From an uncultured Bacteroidales bacterium (lineage in GTDB: Bacteria; Bacteroidota; Bacteroidia; Bacteroidales; P3): a stretch of DNA of 64,000 nucleotides. The notes beneath the pieces are model-generated. The model worked only from the letters and a program-made list of their open reading frames with translations, made no database searches and was not told the DNA's origin. The position numbers and the translations under genes were made by a program. This document shows, piece after piece, positions 36,980-46,526 of this stretch. Numbering within the stretch: the first letter of the stretch is position 1; each line of letters begins with the position of its first letter. The DNA lies in assembly GCA_900318175.1 (NCBI GenBank), contig ONJQ01000010.1, positions 32,769 through 96,768 on the forward strand, given 5' to 3'.

Positions 36980-39700
36980 ATGAAGCGTTTCACTTTTTTA
37001 CTGTTGGTCTCGCTGCTTGGCTGCACGACGCTGCAGGGGCAGCGGGCGGCGGCAAGGCTGGCCCAACGGGTGCTGGGCAGCGGGGCCGAAAAATTCGAGT
37101 TCAGGCACCAGCCCGGCACGACGGACTTTTTCACCCTCAGAACGGTCGGCCAAAGGGTCTACATTGCGGGCAATAATGACAATTCGATGGCCGTGGGGCT
37201 GAACTATTACCTGAAGGAGTATCTGAACGTGCATGTGTCGTGGTACCGGTTGGAGCCTGTGCGTCTGCCCAAGAGGCTTGCGCCGGTGGCGCAGCCGGTG
37301 ACGCGGTTCTGCCAGGTGCCGCTGCGTTTCTTCCTCAACTACTGCACCTATGGCTATACAATGGCGTGGTGGCAGTGGGAGCAGTGGGAGCACTTCATTG
37401 ACTGGATGGCCTTGAACGGCATCAATATGCCCCTTGCCCTTACGGGGCAGGAGGCAGTGTGGCAGCAGGTGTGGCGCGAGATGGGAATGACCGACGATGA
37501 GATACGCGCCTATTTCAGCTCGCCAGCCCATCTGCCGTGGCACCGCATGGCCAACCTCGACGGTTTCGGCGGCCCGTTGCCGCAGGGGTGGATTGACGGG
37601 CAGCGGGCCCTGCAGCGCAAAATCGTGGCCCGCGAACGGGAACTGGACATGACGCCGGTGCTCCCGGCTTTTGCGGGCCACGTGCCGCGGCAGATCGCGG
37701 AGTGGAACGCGGTGGCCGACATCAGGCGGCTGAACGGATGGTGCGGTTTCGAGCCCACCTATTTCCTCAGCCCCACCGACAGCCTTTTTGCCGTCATCCA
37801 GAAGTCCTATCTCTCCAAGCAGACCAAGCTTTACGGCTCGAACCACGTCTATGCCATAGACCCCTTCAACGAGATGGACCCGCCATCGTGGGATACGGAC
37901 TACCTGGCCTCCGTTGCGAAGGGAATCTTCAACTCCCTGCTCCAAACCGACCCCGATGCGTGGTGGCTCCAGATGTCGTGGGTTTTCTACTACAAGCGGA
38001 ACCAGTGGACCCCTGAGCGGCTGAAGGCCTACCTCACCGCTGTGCCGCAGGGACGGATGGTGCTGTTGGACTATTTCTGTGAGAAGACCGAGGTGTGGCG
38101 ACAGACCGACGCTTTCTACGGTCAACCCTTCATCTGGTGCTATTTGGGCAACTTTGGGGGGAACACAATGCTGGTGGGCGACTTGAAGGGGCTCCACGCC
38201 CGTCTCGACAGCCTGAGACTTGCCCACAAGCCCAACCTCCTGGGCATAGGCTCGACGCTCGAAGGTTTCGACCCTTCGCCTCAGACTTTTGAGTTCCTTT
38301 TCGAGCACCCCTGGCATTTGACCCGTTCTGAAAATACCGTGGCGGAATTCACCCGCCGGTGGTCTTGCCTCCGCCAGGGCGAGCCCTCCACAAGCGCGCA
38401 CGACGCCTGGCGTTTGCTGATTGATTCCGTCTACCGCGACTGGTCCTACTACGGCATGGGTACGCAGATGGTTGCGCGCCCCTCACTGTCCGGCCACGGC
38501 ACCTACTACACCAAGCCCTATTACTCCTACGACAACTCCACGCTGCTCCGTGCCGTTCGCCTACTGATGGAGGCTCCCTCGAAAAGTCCGTCTTACCGCT
38601 ACGATGTGGCCAACTTTTTGAGCCAATGGTTAGGCAACCACTTTATGGAGGTGCGTGACGCCTACACCGACGCCTACCGTCAGGGCGACACCGCCCTCAT
38701 GCACCGCTATGCAAGCGTGGCCCTCGGCATGATGGACGATGCCGACGAGCTTCTCTCTACCATAGAGCCTTTTGATTATTATCATTGGGTGGAGCAGGCG
38801 CGCAGCTGGGGCAATAGCCCGAGCGAGAAGGACTATTACGAGACCTCGGCCCGCACGCTGCTCACCGTTTGGGGAGGCCCCGTGCTGAACGACTATGCCA
38901 ACCGTATGTGGGGAGGCCTGTTGCGCGACTATTACCGTGCGCGGTGGAGCCGCTTTTTCCGCGCTGTCGACTCTTCTTTCACTGCCCGTGTGCCGTTTGA
39001 TCAGCATAGGTTTGACAGCACCCTCTCGCACTTTGAGCAGCAGTGGGCCCGCACCGGCACTCCCGCCACTCAGCGGCAGCGGCAGGGTGTCACCCTCGAA
39101 GTGGCAGGGCGCATTCTGGACCGCGAGGCTTCGGGCTATTACGCCGTCCCCAATCGCGCAAGGCAGGTGTTGTCGGACTATCTGCGCCGATTCCCCGAGG
39201 CGCAACTGCAGGATGTCTACAAACTCTGTTTTCAGGACATCTACGGCCCCGGCCACATCATCAAGGACTCTGCCTCGTGTGTCCAATACATCATCCGCGA
39301 GATGGAGCAGGTCGACACCGCCGACACTCGCTATCCGGACTACGAATATGCCGGAGTAGAAGGCAACTATGTGCGAGTCAACATCAAGGTGTTGAAGCAG
39401 GGGAGGTTCGATTTGGGCCGCTTTGTCCAGCTCCTCATGCTCAGTGCCCGTCAGGAAAAGCCCATGCCCATTTATGATTGGCGTGGGCAGTGGCAGCGGT
39501 TGCAGACCATGCTTGGCACCTTGCAGCCACGTCCGCACAATTTTGAGGCCGACGCCTCCCTGCTGCAGCAGATGTTCGACCGCGGTGAGTATGTGTTCCA
39601 TCATAGCACACGGTTCAACCAAGCCTACGGGCCGCACTATCGCCTCATTCGCCGCGACCTTTTCGAGCAAGAATTGCTCCCTGTCCTCCAAATGAGGTAG
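36980..39700 (+). CDS. GH89 alpha-N-acetylglucosaminidase
   Basis: A 906-residue exported glycosidase of family GH89 (relative of human NAGLU) that removes terminal alpha-linked N-acetylglucosamine, for example from mucin glycans or heparan-type chains. Signal peptide KRFTFLLLVSLLGCTTLQGQ contains a lipobox-like LLGC. Family motifs: YGYTMAWWQWEQWEHFIDWM, ALNGINMPLALTGQEAVWQ, GFGGPLPQGWIDGQ, and the catalytic carboxylates E298 in DPFNEMDPPSW and E428 in STLEGFDPSPQTFEFLFEHP. A further open frame upstream overlaps tatC and is rejected; the ATG at 36980 follows a purine-rich spacer. It suggests a host-glycan diet. It is a stand-alone gene. Confidence 0.94.
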   Translation: MKRFTFLLLVSLLGCTTLQGQRAAARLAQRVLGSGAEKFEFRHQPGTTDFFTLRTVGQRVYIAGNNDNSMAVGLNYYLKEYLNVHVSWYRLEPVRLPKRLAPVAQPVTRFCQVPLRFFLNYCTYGYTMAWWQWEQWEHFIDWMALNGINMPLALTGQEAVWQQVWREMGMTDDEIRAYFSSPAHLPWHRMANLDGFGGPLPQGWIDGQRALQRKIVARERELDMTPVLPAFAGHVPRQIAEWNAVADIRRLNGWCGFEPTYFLSPTDSLFAVIQKSYLSKQTKLYGSNHVYAIDPFNEMDPPSWDTDYLASVAKGIFNSLLQTDPDAWWLQMSWVFYYKRNQWTPERLKAYLTAVPQGRMVLLDYFCEKTEVWRQTDAFYGQPFIWCYLGNFGGNTMLVGDLKGLHARLDSLRLAHKPNLLGIGSTLEGFDPSPQTFEFLFEHPWHLTRSENTVAEFTRRWSCLRQGEPSTSAHDAWRLLIDSVYRDWSYYGMGTQMVARPSLSGHGTYYTKPYYSYDNSTLLRAVRLLMEAPSKSPSYRYDVANFLSQWLGNHFMEVRDAYTDAYRQGDTALMHRYASVALGMMDDADELLSTIEPFDYYHWVEQARSWGNSPSEKDYYETSARTLLTVWGGPVLNDYANRMWGGLLRDYYRARWSRFFRAVDSSFTARVPFDQHRFDSTLSHFEQQWARTGTPATQRQRQGVTLEVAGRILDREASGYYAVPNRARQVLSDYLRRFPEAQLQDVYKLCFQDIYGPGHIIKDSASCVQYIIREMEQVDTADTRYPDYEYAGVEGNYVRVNIKVLKQGRFDLGRFVQLLMLSARQEKPMPIYDWRGQWQRLQTMLGTLQPRPHNFEADASLLQQMFDRGEYVFHHSTRFNQAYGPHYRLIRRDLFEQELLPVLQMR

Positions 39701-39911
39701 TCGCCCTCTTGGCTCTGCCTCATCCCTTCAGTGCTCACGCAGTCCCCTTCAAGAATGCACGTCGACATGCTATGAAGGCGGAAGTATGTCCCTCCCCAGC
39801 TGCCCAAACGGTCAGTATGGAATAGTACATCAAGTAGCGTGTGTGGACGCTCCGTAGCGGGGTGGAGCATCTGCCCCGGCCTATTGTTTATGCAAGCGGA
39901 GGCGGGCGTGA

Positions 39912-39934
39912 CTTTTCAACACGCTGTTGAAAAG
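39912..39934. repeat. 9-bp inverted repeat upstream of upp promoter
   Basis: CTTTTCAAC (39912-39920) and GTTGAAAAG (39926-39934) are perfectly complementary around a 5-base loop. It lies 210 bp after the GH89 gene and 17 bp before the upp -33 element, so it could be the GH89 terminator or an operator at the upp promoter. The remainder of 39701-39911 holds nothing I can support. Confidence 0.45.
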
Positions 39935-39950
39935 AAAAGATGTTAAAAAT

Positions 39951-39981
39951 TTTGTAAATTGAGGGATTAGACGTATCTTTG
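39951..39981 (+). promoter_or_regulatory. Promoter for upp-uraA
   Basis: TTTG (39951-39954) and TATCTTTG (39974-39981) at the ideal 19-bp spacing form a strong Bacteroidota promoter. Transcription would begin near 39988, about 57 bases before the upp start codon. Confidence 0.85.
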
Positions 39982-40044
39982 CAGTGCACTTTTCAAAGGG
40001 CTGAAATCTTTATTTATTCTAATAGTAATCTAATAAACAGTATT

Positions 40045-40668
40045 ATGGCACTACATATTATCAACCATCCCATGATTCAGCATAAGCTGACAATCATGCG
40101 TAAGAAAGAGACCGGCACTCGCGAATTCCGCGAGCTGCTGAAGGAAATCGGTATGTTGATGGGTTATGAGATTACCCGCGACTTTCCGTTGAAGAATGTG
40201 GAGATAGAGACGCCCATGCAGCCCATGGTGGCACACGAGCTGGCGGGCAAGAAGGTGGTTGTGGTGCCCATTCTGCGTGCCGGGCTCGGCATGGTGGAGG
40301 GGTTGCTCACCCTCATCCCTGCTGCCAAGGTGGGCCATATTGGCATGTACCGTGACGAAAAGACACACGAGCCCGTGTTCTACTACTACAAGATGCCTGA
40401 GGGGAAGGACCGCATGGTGATTCTGACCGACCCCATGCTGGCCACCGGCGGCAGTGCATGCGACGCTATCAAGCGTCTGAAGACCGACGGCTATTCGAAC
40501 ATCCGCATGATGTGCCTCGTCTCCGCTCCCGAGGGCGTGAAGCGCGTGCAGATGGAGCATCCTGAGGTGGACATTTACACCGCCTCGCTCGACGACGGGC
40601 TGAACAAGGACTGCTACATCATGCCGGGTCTTGGCGATGCTGGCGACCGCATTTTCGGCACCAAGTAA
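40045..40668 (+). CDS. upp: Uracil phosphoribosyltransferase
   Basis: A 207-residue cytoplasmic salvage enzyme that makes UMP from uracil and PRPP. Key motifs: [15 protein letters not shown] at the N-terminus, [32 protein letters not shown] (in part), [13 protein letters not shown], the PRPP loop [14 protein letters not shown] and the uracil-binding C-terminus [17 protein letters not shown]. The open frame extends upstream through the promoter; the ATG at 40045 gives the right N-terminus. It is followed at 43 bp by the uracil permease, forming an uptake-salvage operon. Confidence 0.97.
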   Translation: MALHIINHPMIQHKLTIMRKKETGTREFRELLKEIGMLMGYEITRDFPLKNVEIETPMQPMVAHELAGKKVVVVPILRAGLGMVEGLLTLIPAAKVGHIGMYRDEKTHEPVFYYYKMPEGKDRMVILTDPMLATGGSACDAIKRLKTDGYSNIRMMCLVSAPEGVKRVQMEHPEVDIYTASLDDGLNKDCYIMPGLGDAGDRIFGTK

Positions 40669-40711
40669 ACTCTCAGTAAGTTGGACTCTAATCCCATTAA
40701 ATATTATCGTT

Positions 40712-42070
40712 ATGACAAAAATTAATACCAATGAGGCTGTCTATGATGCAAGGCAGCTGGGCAGAGGCAGGATGCTCGTTTTGGGTTTCCAGCACATGTT
40801 TGCAATGTTTGGTGCCACTATTCTGGTGCCTACTATTACGGGGTTGTCGGTGTCGGCAACCCTTTTGTTTGCCGGTTTGGGAACGCTGTTGTTCCACTGG
40901 TTCACCAAGATGAAGGTGCCGGCTTTCCTCGGCTCCAGTTTCGCCTTTCTGGGCGGCTATGCCACGGTCGTGGCCATGGGCACCGAGATGGGCATGACCC
41001 AAGCCCAGGCCTTGCCCTACGCCTGTGTGGGCGTTGTGGCCGCCGGACTGCTCTATTTTGTGCTTGCCGCCGCCTTTAAACTGTTTGGCGTGAAGCGTGT
41101 CATGAAGCTCTTCCCGCCTGTGGTGACGGGTCCCATCATCATCTCCATTGGCCTCATCCTGGCTGGCACCGCTGTCAGCAGCATCCTCACCAATTGGTGG
41201 GTTGCCTTGGTGGCCATCCTCGTTGTCATAGTCTGCAACATCTGGGGCAAGGGGATGATAAAGATTATTCCCATCCTGCTGGGCGTGCTGGCCTCCTACG
41301 TGGTGGCTGCCATCTTCGGACAGCTGGAACCTGAAAAGGTGCAGTCGCTCCACGATGCTGCGTGGATAGGCTTACCGTTCTATTGGGAAGACACAGGCAT
41401 ACATGCTTTGGGTTCGGGCAATTGGAGTTTCCTCATCACCGCCATTGTGGCCATCATGCCCATAGCTCTTGCCACGATGATTGAACACATCGGCGACATG
41501 TGTGCCATCAGTTCCACCTGCAACCGCAACTATTTGGAAGACCCCGGTTTGCACCGCACCCTGATGGGCGATGGTGCTGCCACCATACTGGCCTCACTCT
41601 TTGGCGCTCCCGCCAACACCACCTACGGCGAGAACACCGGTGTGTTGAACCTCACCCGCGTTTTCGACCCCCGTGTAATCCGCATTGCTGCTGTCATAGC
41701 CATCGTCTTCAGTTTCTCGCCCAAGTTTGCAGCCCTCATCTATGCCATGCCCACTGCCACTATCGGCGGTGTGTCGCTCATCCTTTATGGCATGATTTCC
41801 TCTGTGGGTGTCCGCAGCCTTGTTGAGAACCGCGTCGACCTCACCGACAGCCGCAACCTCATCATCACGGCTCTCACCATCACCCTTGCCGTGGGCATCA
41901 GCTACGGCTGCGAGGGCGGTGCCCTCCATTTCGGCAGCATCGGCATCTCAGGTCTTGCCGTGGCCGCCATTGTGGGCATTCTTGCCGCCGTTATTCTGCC
42001 CAACAGGGAAGGGGAGACGGAAAATGCCGAGATTGACATGATGGAGGAAATTGAGCAGACAACCAAATGA
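40712..42070 (+). CDS. uraA: Uracil-xanthine (NCS2) permease
   Basis: A 452-residue inner membrane proton symporter with about 14 hydrophobic segments. N-terminal VLGFQHMFAMFGATILVPTITGLSVS is the NCS2 signature, with FVLGSSFAF-like AFLGSSFAFLGGYATVV, VTGPIIISIGLILAG, and the substrate-site stretch MIEHIGDMCAISSTC plus FGAPANTTYGENTGVL. The partner gene upp makes uracil the likely substrate. The first ATG upstream (40631) lies inside upp, so the ATG at 40712 is chosen. A strong terminator follows. Confidence 0.95.
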   Translation: MTKINTNEAVYDARQLGRGRMLVLGFQHMFAMFGATILVPTITGLSVSATLLFAGLGTLLFHWFTKMKVPAFLGSSFAFLGGYATVVAMGTEMGMTQAQALPYACVGVVAAGLLYFVLAAAFKLFGVKRVMKLFPPVVTGPIIISIGLILAGTAVSSILTNWWVALVAILVVIVCNIWGKGMIKIIPILLGVLASYVVAAIFGQLEPEKVQSLHDAAWIGLPFYWEDTGIHALGSGNWSFLITAIVAIMPIALATMIEHIGDMCAISSTCNRNYLEDPGLHRTLMGDGAATILASLFGAPANTTYGENTGVLNLTRVFDPRVIRIAAVIAIVFSFSPKFAALIYAMPTATIGGVSLILYGMISSVGVRSLVENRVDLTDSRNLIITALTITLAVGISYGCEGGALHFGSIGISGLAVAAIVGILAAVILPNREGETENAEIDMMEEIEQTTK

Positions 42071-42073
42071 AAT

Positions 42074-42118
42074 GAAAAGTGAAATGGATGTGCGCATCTA
42101 TTTCACTTTTCCATTTTT
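42074..42118 (+). terminator. Intrinsic terminator after uraA
   Basis: GAAAAGTGAAAT (42074-42085) and ATTTCACTTTTC (42100-42111) form a perfect 12-bp stem, followed by CATTTTT. It starts 4 bp after the uraA stop. Confidence 0.85.
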
Positions 42119-42140
42119 CGAATCATAATAACACATCTTC

Positions 42141-43244
42141 ATGAAAAAAGTTATTGTCATTCTTCTCTTGCTGTTGCCTATTTTGGCAACGGCCCAGCGC
42201 CCTAAACACAGCCTCAATGCTCCAGTTTCGGTGCTTCCGCGCAATGTCATCTTCGTTGTTGGCGACGGCATGGGCACCGCACAGGTCTACACCTCCATCG
42301 TTGCCCGGCGCACTGCCCCCAGCGCCTTTTTGCGCTTCCCCTATACGGGCTTTTCGCGCACCTATTCCTACAATCGCTACACCACTGACTCCGGGGCTGG
42401 CGGCACAGCCCTCATGACGGGTCACAAGGTGGAAAACCGCCACATTGCCAAAGGCCCCGATGGCACCGACTACAACTCCTTCCTCATCAACGCGAAGCGC
42501 TTTTTCGGCAAGGCCGCGGGATTCGTGGTCACCAGCAGCGTTCTCGATGCCACACCGGCTTCCACCTATGCCCATGTCACCGACCGCAAGCTTTTCGACA
42601 GTATCAGCCTCCAAATGGCTCAGTGCCCCTTTGAGGTGATGATTGGCGGCGACCTGAATCATTTCCTCCCCGCTAACCGCAAGGATGGTCTCTCCCCGAT
42701 TGACACCCTCCGTGCACGTGGCTACGACATGGTTTACAACATCATGGACATGACCCAGAGCCGCAGCCCCAAAATCTGCGGTCTCCTCACTCCGGACAAT
42801 CCTCCCAAAGCCATGGACCGCGGTCGCATGCTCACCCTCTCTGCCCTCAAAGCCATTGAGACCCTCAATCGTTGCGACAATGGTTTTGTGCTGATGATCG
42901 AGGGCTCGCAAATCGACTGGGCGTGCCACGATAACGACAGCCTCTATCTGGCAGCCGAGATGGCCGACTTTGAAGACATGCTCAATGCCGTGCTCGATTT
43001 TGCCGAACGCGACGGGCAGACCCTCGTCGTGGTCACTGCCGACCATGAAACAGGCGGTCTCACTCTCAACAATGGCAGCATTGAGGAGGGCACCAGCCGC
43101 CCCACGTGGTCCACTGGCGGACACACGGGTGTCATGGTCCCCGTCTTCTCTTACGGCCCTTCTGCCAACCTTTTCAGTGGTGTCATGCAGAATACTGATT
43201 TCTACAACAAACTTATGCTCCTTATGGGCAGCAGATTGAACTAA
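42141..43244 (+). CDS. Alkaline phosphatase
   Basis: A 367-residue secreted metallo-phosphatase of the PhoA superfamily. After the signal peptide (KKVIVILLLLLPILATAQ) come the first metal site VIFVVGDGMGTAQV, the nucleophile S84 in YTTDSGAGGTALMTG (classical DSA is here DSG), the metal-binding DGFVLMIEGSQIDWACHDND (approximate) and the C-terminal VVVTADHETGGLTL with STGGHTGVMVPVFSYGP. It is shorter than E. coli PhoA (about 450) but within the range of Bacteroidota homologues. It would release inorganic phosphate from phosphoesters in the periplasm. No pho regulator is adjacent. Confidence 0.94.
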   Translation: MKKVIVILLLLLPILATAQRPKHSLNAPVSVLPRNVIFVVGDGMGTAQVYTSIVARRTAPSAFLRFPYTGFSRTYSYNRYTTDSGAGGTALMTGHKVENRHIAKGPDGTDYNSFLINAKRFFGKAAGFVVTSSVLDATPASTYAHVTDRKLFDSISLQMAQCPFEVMIGGDLNHFLPANRKDGLSPIDTLRARGYDMVYNIMDMTQSRSPKICGLLTPDNPPKAMDRGRMLTLSALKAIETLNRCDNGFVLMIEGSQIDWACHDNDSLYLAAEMADFEDMLNAVLDFAERDGQTLVVVTADHETGGLTLNNGSIEEGTSRPTWSTGGHTGVMVPVFSYGPSANLFSGVMQNTDFYNKLMLLMGSRLN

Positions 43245-43250
43245 GTACTT

Positions 43251-43367
43251 GAATTCGTGAATGTGTGAACGTGGTGATTATTTCCTGAATGTGTCAATGT
43301 GTGAATGTGTAAATCGATTTTTGTATTAGCATATTCGCACATTGGCGCTTTTTTGAATTATCACATT
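43251..43367 (+). repeat. Interspersed GTGAATGTGT repeat, copy A
   Basis: The gap after the alkaline phosphatase gene contains repeated short units such as GAATTCGTGAATGTGTGAAC and TGAATGTGTCAATGTGTGAA, then AAATCGATTTTTG and a partial complement (ATTCGCACATTGGCG). Similar sequences occur at 45281, 46527, 47284 and 55619, always between genes. It looks like a lineage-specific interspersed repeat. Confidence 0.6.
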
Positions 43368-43378
43368 ATAAATGCTCT

Positions 43379-44722
43379 ATGATTAAATTCTGTGTACGAT
43401 TAGTGCAGCGCTGGCTGCCCGAACCTTTCATCTTTGCTATCATCCTCACTCTTGTGGCCGCTGTGCTGGCCATGCCTATCTGCCATCAAACGCCCCTTGA
43501 GGTTGTCGACCACTGGGGTGGCGGTGTGTGGAATCTTCTTGCTTTTGCCATGCAGATGTCGCTGGTGCTTGTCTGTGGCTCCACGCTGGCTGCGGCTCCC
43601 GTCGTCAAGCGGGGCATCAGTCTTTTGGCCGCTATCCCCAAGACGCCTGTTGCCGCCATTGCACTGGTCACCGCCATCTCCGCTCTTGCCTGCTGGCTCA
43701 ACTGGGGTTTCGGCCTCATCGTCGGTGTCATCTTTGCCAAGGAGATAGCCCGCAAAATGCCTACCATTGACTATCGGCTGCTTATCGCTTCGGCCTATAG
43801 CGGCTTTGTGGTGTGGCATGCTGGCCTTTCGGGCTCCATCCCCCTGACCATGGCCACTCCCGGCGAGGCTCTCACCAAGGCCACCAATGGGGTGCTCACC
43901 GCCCCTGTCCCCATCTCGCAGACCATCCTCGACCCTCACAACATCGTCATTGTGCTGGTGGTCATGCTGGCCATCGTAGTGACCAACTCCCTGATGTATC
44001 CCAAGAAAGACATTGTCTCCGTTGATCCCGCTCTCCTTGAGGAAGAGGCTCCCGCACCCAAACCACAGCCTGGCTCCCTTACTCCTGCCCAGCGCATGGA
44101 GCATTCGCGCCTTCTTTCGTGGATTGTGGCAGCCCTTGGTTTCACCTATCTCATCTATCATCTTGGCTGGGGAGGCGGCTCTTTCGACCTTGGCAGTGTC
44201 ATCATGCTCTTCCTTTTCTTGGGCGTGCTGCTCCACGGCACCCCCTTGGCCTATGTCCATGCTTTTACCACAGCCGCCAAGGGCGCTGCGGGCATCATCC
44301 TCCAGTTCCCCTTCTACGCGGGCATCATGGGCATCATCACCGGCGTGGGTGCCAGCGGCATCTCCTTTGGCACCGTGCTGGCCAACGCCTGCATCTCTGT
44401 CTCCAACGCCACCACCTATCCGCTCCTCACCTTCCTCTGCGCTGCAGTGCTCAACATGTTCGTCCCCTCGGGCGGTGGCCACTGGGCCATCCAAGCCCCC
44501 ATCATGTTCGCTGCTGGTGCCGACCTGGGTGTGGACCCCGGCCTGACGGGTACCGCCATAGCCTGGGGCGACGCTTGGACCAACCTCATACAGCCCTTCT
44601 GGGCCATCCCCGCATTGGCCATTGCCAAGCTCGACGCCAAAGACATCATGGGCTTCTGCCTCATTGACCTCGTGGTGACAGGCATTGTCATCTGTAGCGG
44701 CCTCCTGATATGGGCCATGTAG
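43379..44722 (+). CDS. Short-chain fatty acid transporter AtoE family
   Basis: A 447-residue inner membrane permease with about 12 helices, similar to AtoE, which moves butyrate and other short-chain fatty acids. Family features: CVRLVQRWLPEPFIFAIILTL at the N-terminus, DHWGGGVWNLLAFAMQMSLVLVCG (in part), LNWGFGLIVGVIFAKEIAR, YSGFVVWHAGLSGSIPLTMATPG and FVPSGGGHWAIQAPIM. Length matches the family (about 440-450). In an anaerobic fermenter it may export or take up fermentation acids. It is a single gene preceded by repeat copy A. Confidence 0.93.
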   Translation: MIKFCVRLVQRWLPEPFIFAIILTLVAAVLAMPICHQTPLEVVDHWGGGVWNLLAFAMQMSLVLVCGSTLAAAPVVKRGISLLAAIPKTPVAAIALVTAISALACWLNWGFGLIVGVIFAKEIARKMPTIDYRLLIASAYSGFVVWHAGLSGSIPLTMATPGEALTKATNGVLTAPVPISQTILDPHNIVIVLVVMLAIVVTNSLMYPKKDIVSVDPALLEEEAPAPKPQPGSLTPAQRMEHSRLLSWIVAALGFTYLIYHLGWGGGSFDLGSVIMLFLFLGVLLHGTPLAYVHAFTTAAKGAAGIILQFPFYAGIMGIITGVGASGISFGTVLANACISVSNATTYPLLTFLCAAVLNMFVPSGGGHWAIQAPIMFAAGADLGVDPGLTGTAIAWGDAWTNLIQPFWAIPALAIAKLDAKDIMGFCLIDLVVTGIVICSGLLIWAM

Positions 44723-44790
44723 GCTTAGGCCTATTCCTGTGTGCAAATGCTCTAATTGATTACATATAAGCAGGTTCAATTGATTTGACT

Positions 44791-45264
44791 ATGGAGGCAC
44801 CTATCGCGGCAGTCAATAGTATGCAGGGACTTTACAACATGGCCCTTGCCCTTGCCACCCGTGCGCATGAGGGGCAGGTGGACCATGCCGGGGCTCCCTA
44901 TATCCTGCACCCCATTCGTGTGGCGGAGCGGTGCCGCACCATGGAGGCCAAGATTGTGGCCCTGCTCCATGACACCATCGAGGACACCGACCTCACTCCC
45001 GCCTTTCTGCTCCAACAAGGTTTCCCTACCTCCCTTGTCGAGGCCGTTATCTCTGTCACTCGCCGTGAGGGCGAGGACTATGAGGAGTATGTCCGTCGCG
45101 CAGCTGCCAACCATATTGGGCGCGAGGTGAAAATCGCCGACCTCGAAGACAACATGGACCTGCGGCGGCTGCCGGAACTGACCGAAAGGGATGTGGCTCG
45201 CACACGTAAATACCTCCATGCGTGGCACTATCTGCAAGACCCAATTTCTTTGCCGGATCGTTGA
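44791..45264 (+). CDS. HD-domain hydrolase, RSH/MESH1-like
   Basis: A 157-residue protein that is a stand-alone RelA/SpoT-type hydrolase (HD) domain. The signature reads ATRAHEGQVDHAGAPYILHPIRVA (in part), ALLHDTIEDTDLT with the catalytic His-Asp pair and EDT motif, and VKIADLEDNMDLRRL, where family members usually have KLADRLHNM. Small proteins of this kind remove the 3' diphosphate of (p)ppGpp or NADPH 2' phosphate (MESH1), so it may be a small alarmone hydrolase; the changed C-terminal motif leaves the substrate open. The ATG at 44791 is preferred to a TTG two codons upstream. Confidence 0.88.
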   Translation: MEAPIAAVNSMQGLYNMALALATRAHEGQVDHAGAPYILHPIRVAERCRTMEAKIVALLHDTIEDTDLTPAFLLQQGFPTSLVEAVISVTRREGEDYEEYVRRAAANHIGREVKIADLEDNMDLRRLPELTERDVARTRKYLHAWHYLQDPISLPDR

Positions 45265-45280
45265 AGTGTTAATTATTTTG

Positions 45281-45360
45281 AATGATGGAATGCGTAAATG
45301 TGTGAGTACGTGAATCGATAGTTGAATTGAAGTATTAACGAATTGGCGTGTTGTGTTAAT
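45281..45360 (+). repeat. Interspersed GTGAATGTGT repeat, copy B (diverged)
   Basis: Contains GGAATGCGTAAATGTGTGAG, TACGTGAATCGATAGTTGAA and TATTAACGAATTGGCGTG. It follows the HD hydrolase stop and precedes the apt promoter. It is clearly of the same kind as copies A, C and E but more diverged. Confidence 0.5.
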
Positions 45361-45397
45361 TTTGTTTTTCATTTCTCTTTTTTCGATTTAATTTTTG

Positions 45398-45405
45398 TAT
45401 CTTTG
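45398..45405 (+). promoter_or_regulatory. Promoter -7 element for apt
   Basis: TATCTTTG followed by CAAATTG, 31 bp before the apt start, is an exact Bacteroidota -7 element in an A/T-rich context. Confidence 0.75.
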
Positions 45406-45436
45406 CAAATTGTTTATCTGTATTTCATTGTAAACT

Positions 45437-46012
45437 ATGAACTATCTTGACATTATCAACCATTATCCCGACTTCCCCAAGGAAGGCGTCGATTTCATTG
45501 ACATTCTGCCCTTCCTCCACAATAAGGAAGCCTTTTCCCAACTGGTTGCCGACATCAACGCACATACTCATTGCCCCAATGTTGCCACTGTCGAGGCTCG
45601 TGGATTCCTTTTCGCCTCGCCGCTGCTCACACATTCTTCGTTAGTGCAAAACGTTATTCCTATCCGCAAGAAGGGCAAACTGCCCTACGGCGAAGGCGAC
45701 CTGCACGATGTCCAAATCCAGAAGGAATATGGCAGCGACCACGTCTTCTACCGCCTCAGCGACATTGCTGCCGGTGTTCCCGAGGGCGACACCTTCAACA
45801 TCACCTTCTTTGACGATGTGCTGGCCACCGGCGGCACCGCCATCGGCATTGCCCAGGCATTGAACCGCGAGGTGATAAACGTGAATGGCAAGGACTACAA
45901 AGTCAAGGTCAAAGAGTTCCTCTTCCTTGTCGAGTTTCCCGACCTCTACGACCACAATGTCCTCAACGCCATCGCGCCTGTCCACTCCTTTGTTCAAATC
46001 AACGGCGACTAA
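45437..46012 (+). CDS. apt: Adenine phosphoribosyltransferase-like protein
   Basis: A 191-residue cytoplasmic type I phosphoribosyltransferase. The N-terminus YPDFPKEGVDFIDILPFLHN matches Apt (family: PDFPKxGIxFxDI.P.L), followed by VATVEARGFLFASPL, VIPIRKKGKLPYGEG and the PRPP loop ITFFDDVLATGGTAIG. Apt converts adenine and PRPP into AMP. It is slightly longer than E. coli Apt (183) because of an insert near residue 150. It has its own promoter and is followed by a small lipoprotein gene. Confidence 0.92.
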   Translation: MNYLDIINHYPDFPKEGVDFIDILPFLHNKEAFSQLVADINAHTHCPNVATVEARGFLFASPLLTHSSLVQNVIPIRKKGKLPYGEGDLHDVQIQKEYGSDHVFYRLSDIAAGVPEGDTFNITFFDDVLATGGTAIGIAQALNREVINVNGKDYKVKVKEFLFLVEFPDLYDHNVLNAIAPVHSFVQINGD

Positions 46013-46065
46013 AATCCGTTTCGACCTTTTTTTAATAGTATCGATAATAATCAATCCCAAAACCC

Positions 46066-46470
46066 ATGAAGAGAACATTATTCATTTTGGTGGCTGCCCT
46101 GTGCCTCTTTTTCACCTCCTGCTATAAGGAGTCGCACTACTCCGTAGAATATCATGACCAGTCAACTTCCCTTGCCAACATTACTCTCTTTGAGTACGAC
46201 TATAACTACGACTTGGTCAAGACACAAGAGATCAAATATGCCGAGCCAGGCAAGATTTACGACCTTACCTCCTCCGACTTGGCTCACTATGTAGTGGTGG
46301 GTGTCGAAGGCACCGTCAACGGACGCATCATTGAGTGGTATTCAGCCAATACCTTCCAGCTCGATTCCAGCAAACCCATCCACATCGACGTGAGTTTTGT
46401 CGGCATGTCCACCTCCGAGGAAAACCCCGTCAACCCGTCCGACCATGTCCACCGCTACTTCCATAAGTGA
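46066..46470 (+). CDS. Small lipoprotein of unknown function
   Basis: A 134-residue lipoprotein: signal peptide MKRTLFILVAALCLFFTSC with lipobox FTSC, then YKES. The mature part is short and polar with beta-type alternation (TLFEYDYNYDLVKTQEIKYA; YVVVGVEGTVNGRIIEWYSA) and ends with a His-rich tail, HVHRYFHK. I do not recognise a family. It is 53 bp after apt and may be co-transcribed. Confidence 0.7.
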   Translation: MKRTLFILVAALCLFFTSCYKESHYSVEYHDQSTSLANITLFEYDYNYDLVKTQEIKYAEPGKIYDLTSSDLAHYVVVGVEGTVNGRIIEWYSANTFQLDSSKPIHIDVSFVGMSTSEENPVNPSDHVHRYFHK

Positions 46471-46526
46471 AGTGTGGCATGACAATTGGCTTGAAGGGGT
46501 AGGAGTGTAGGTGTGCTAATTAATCT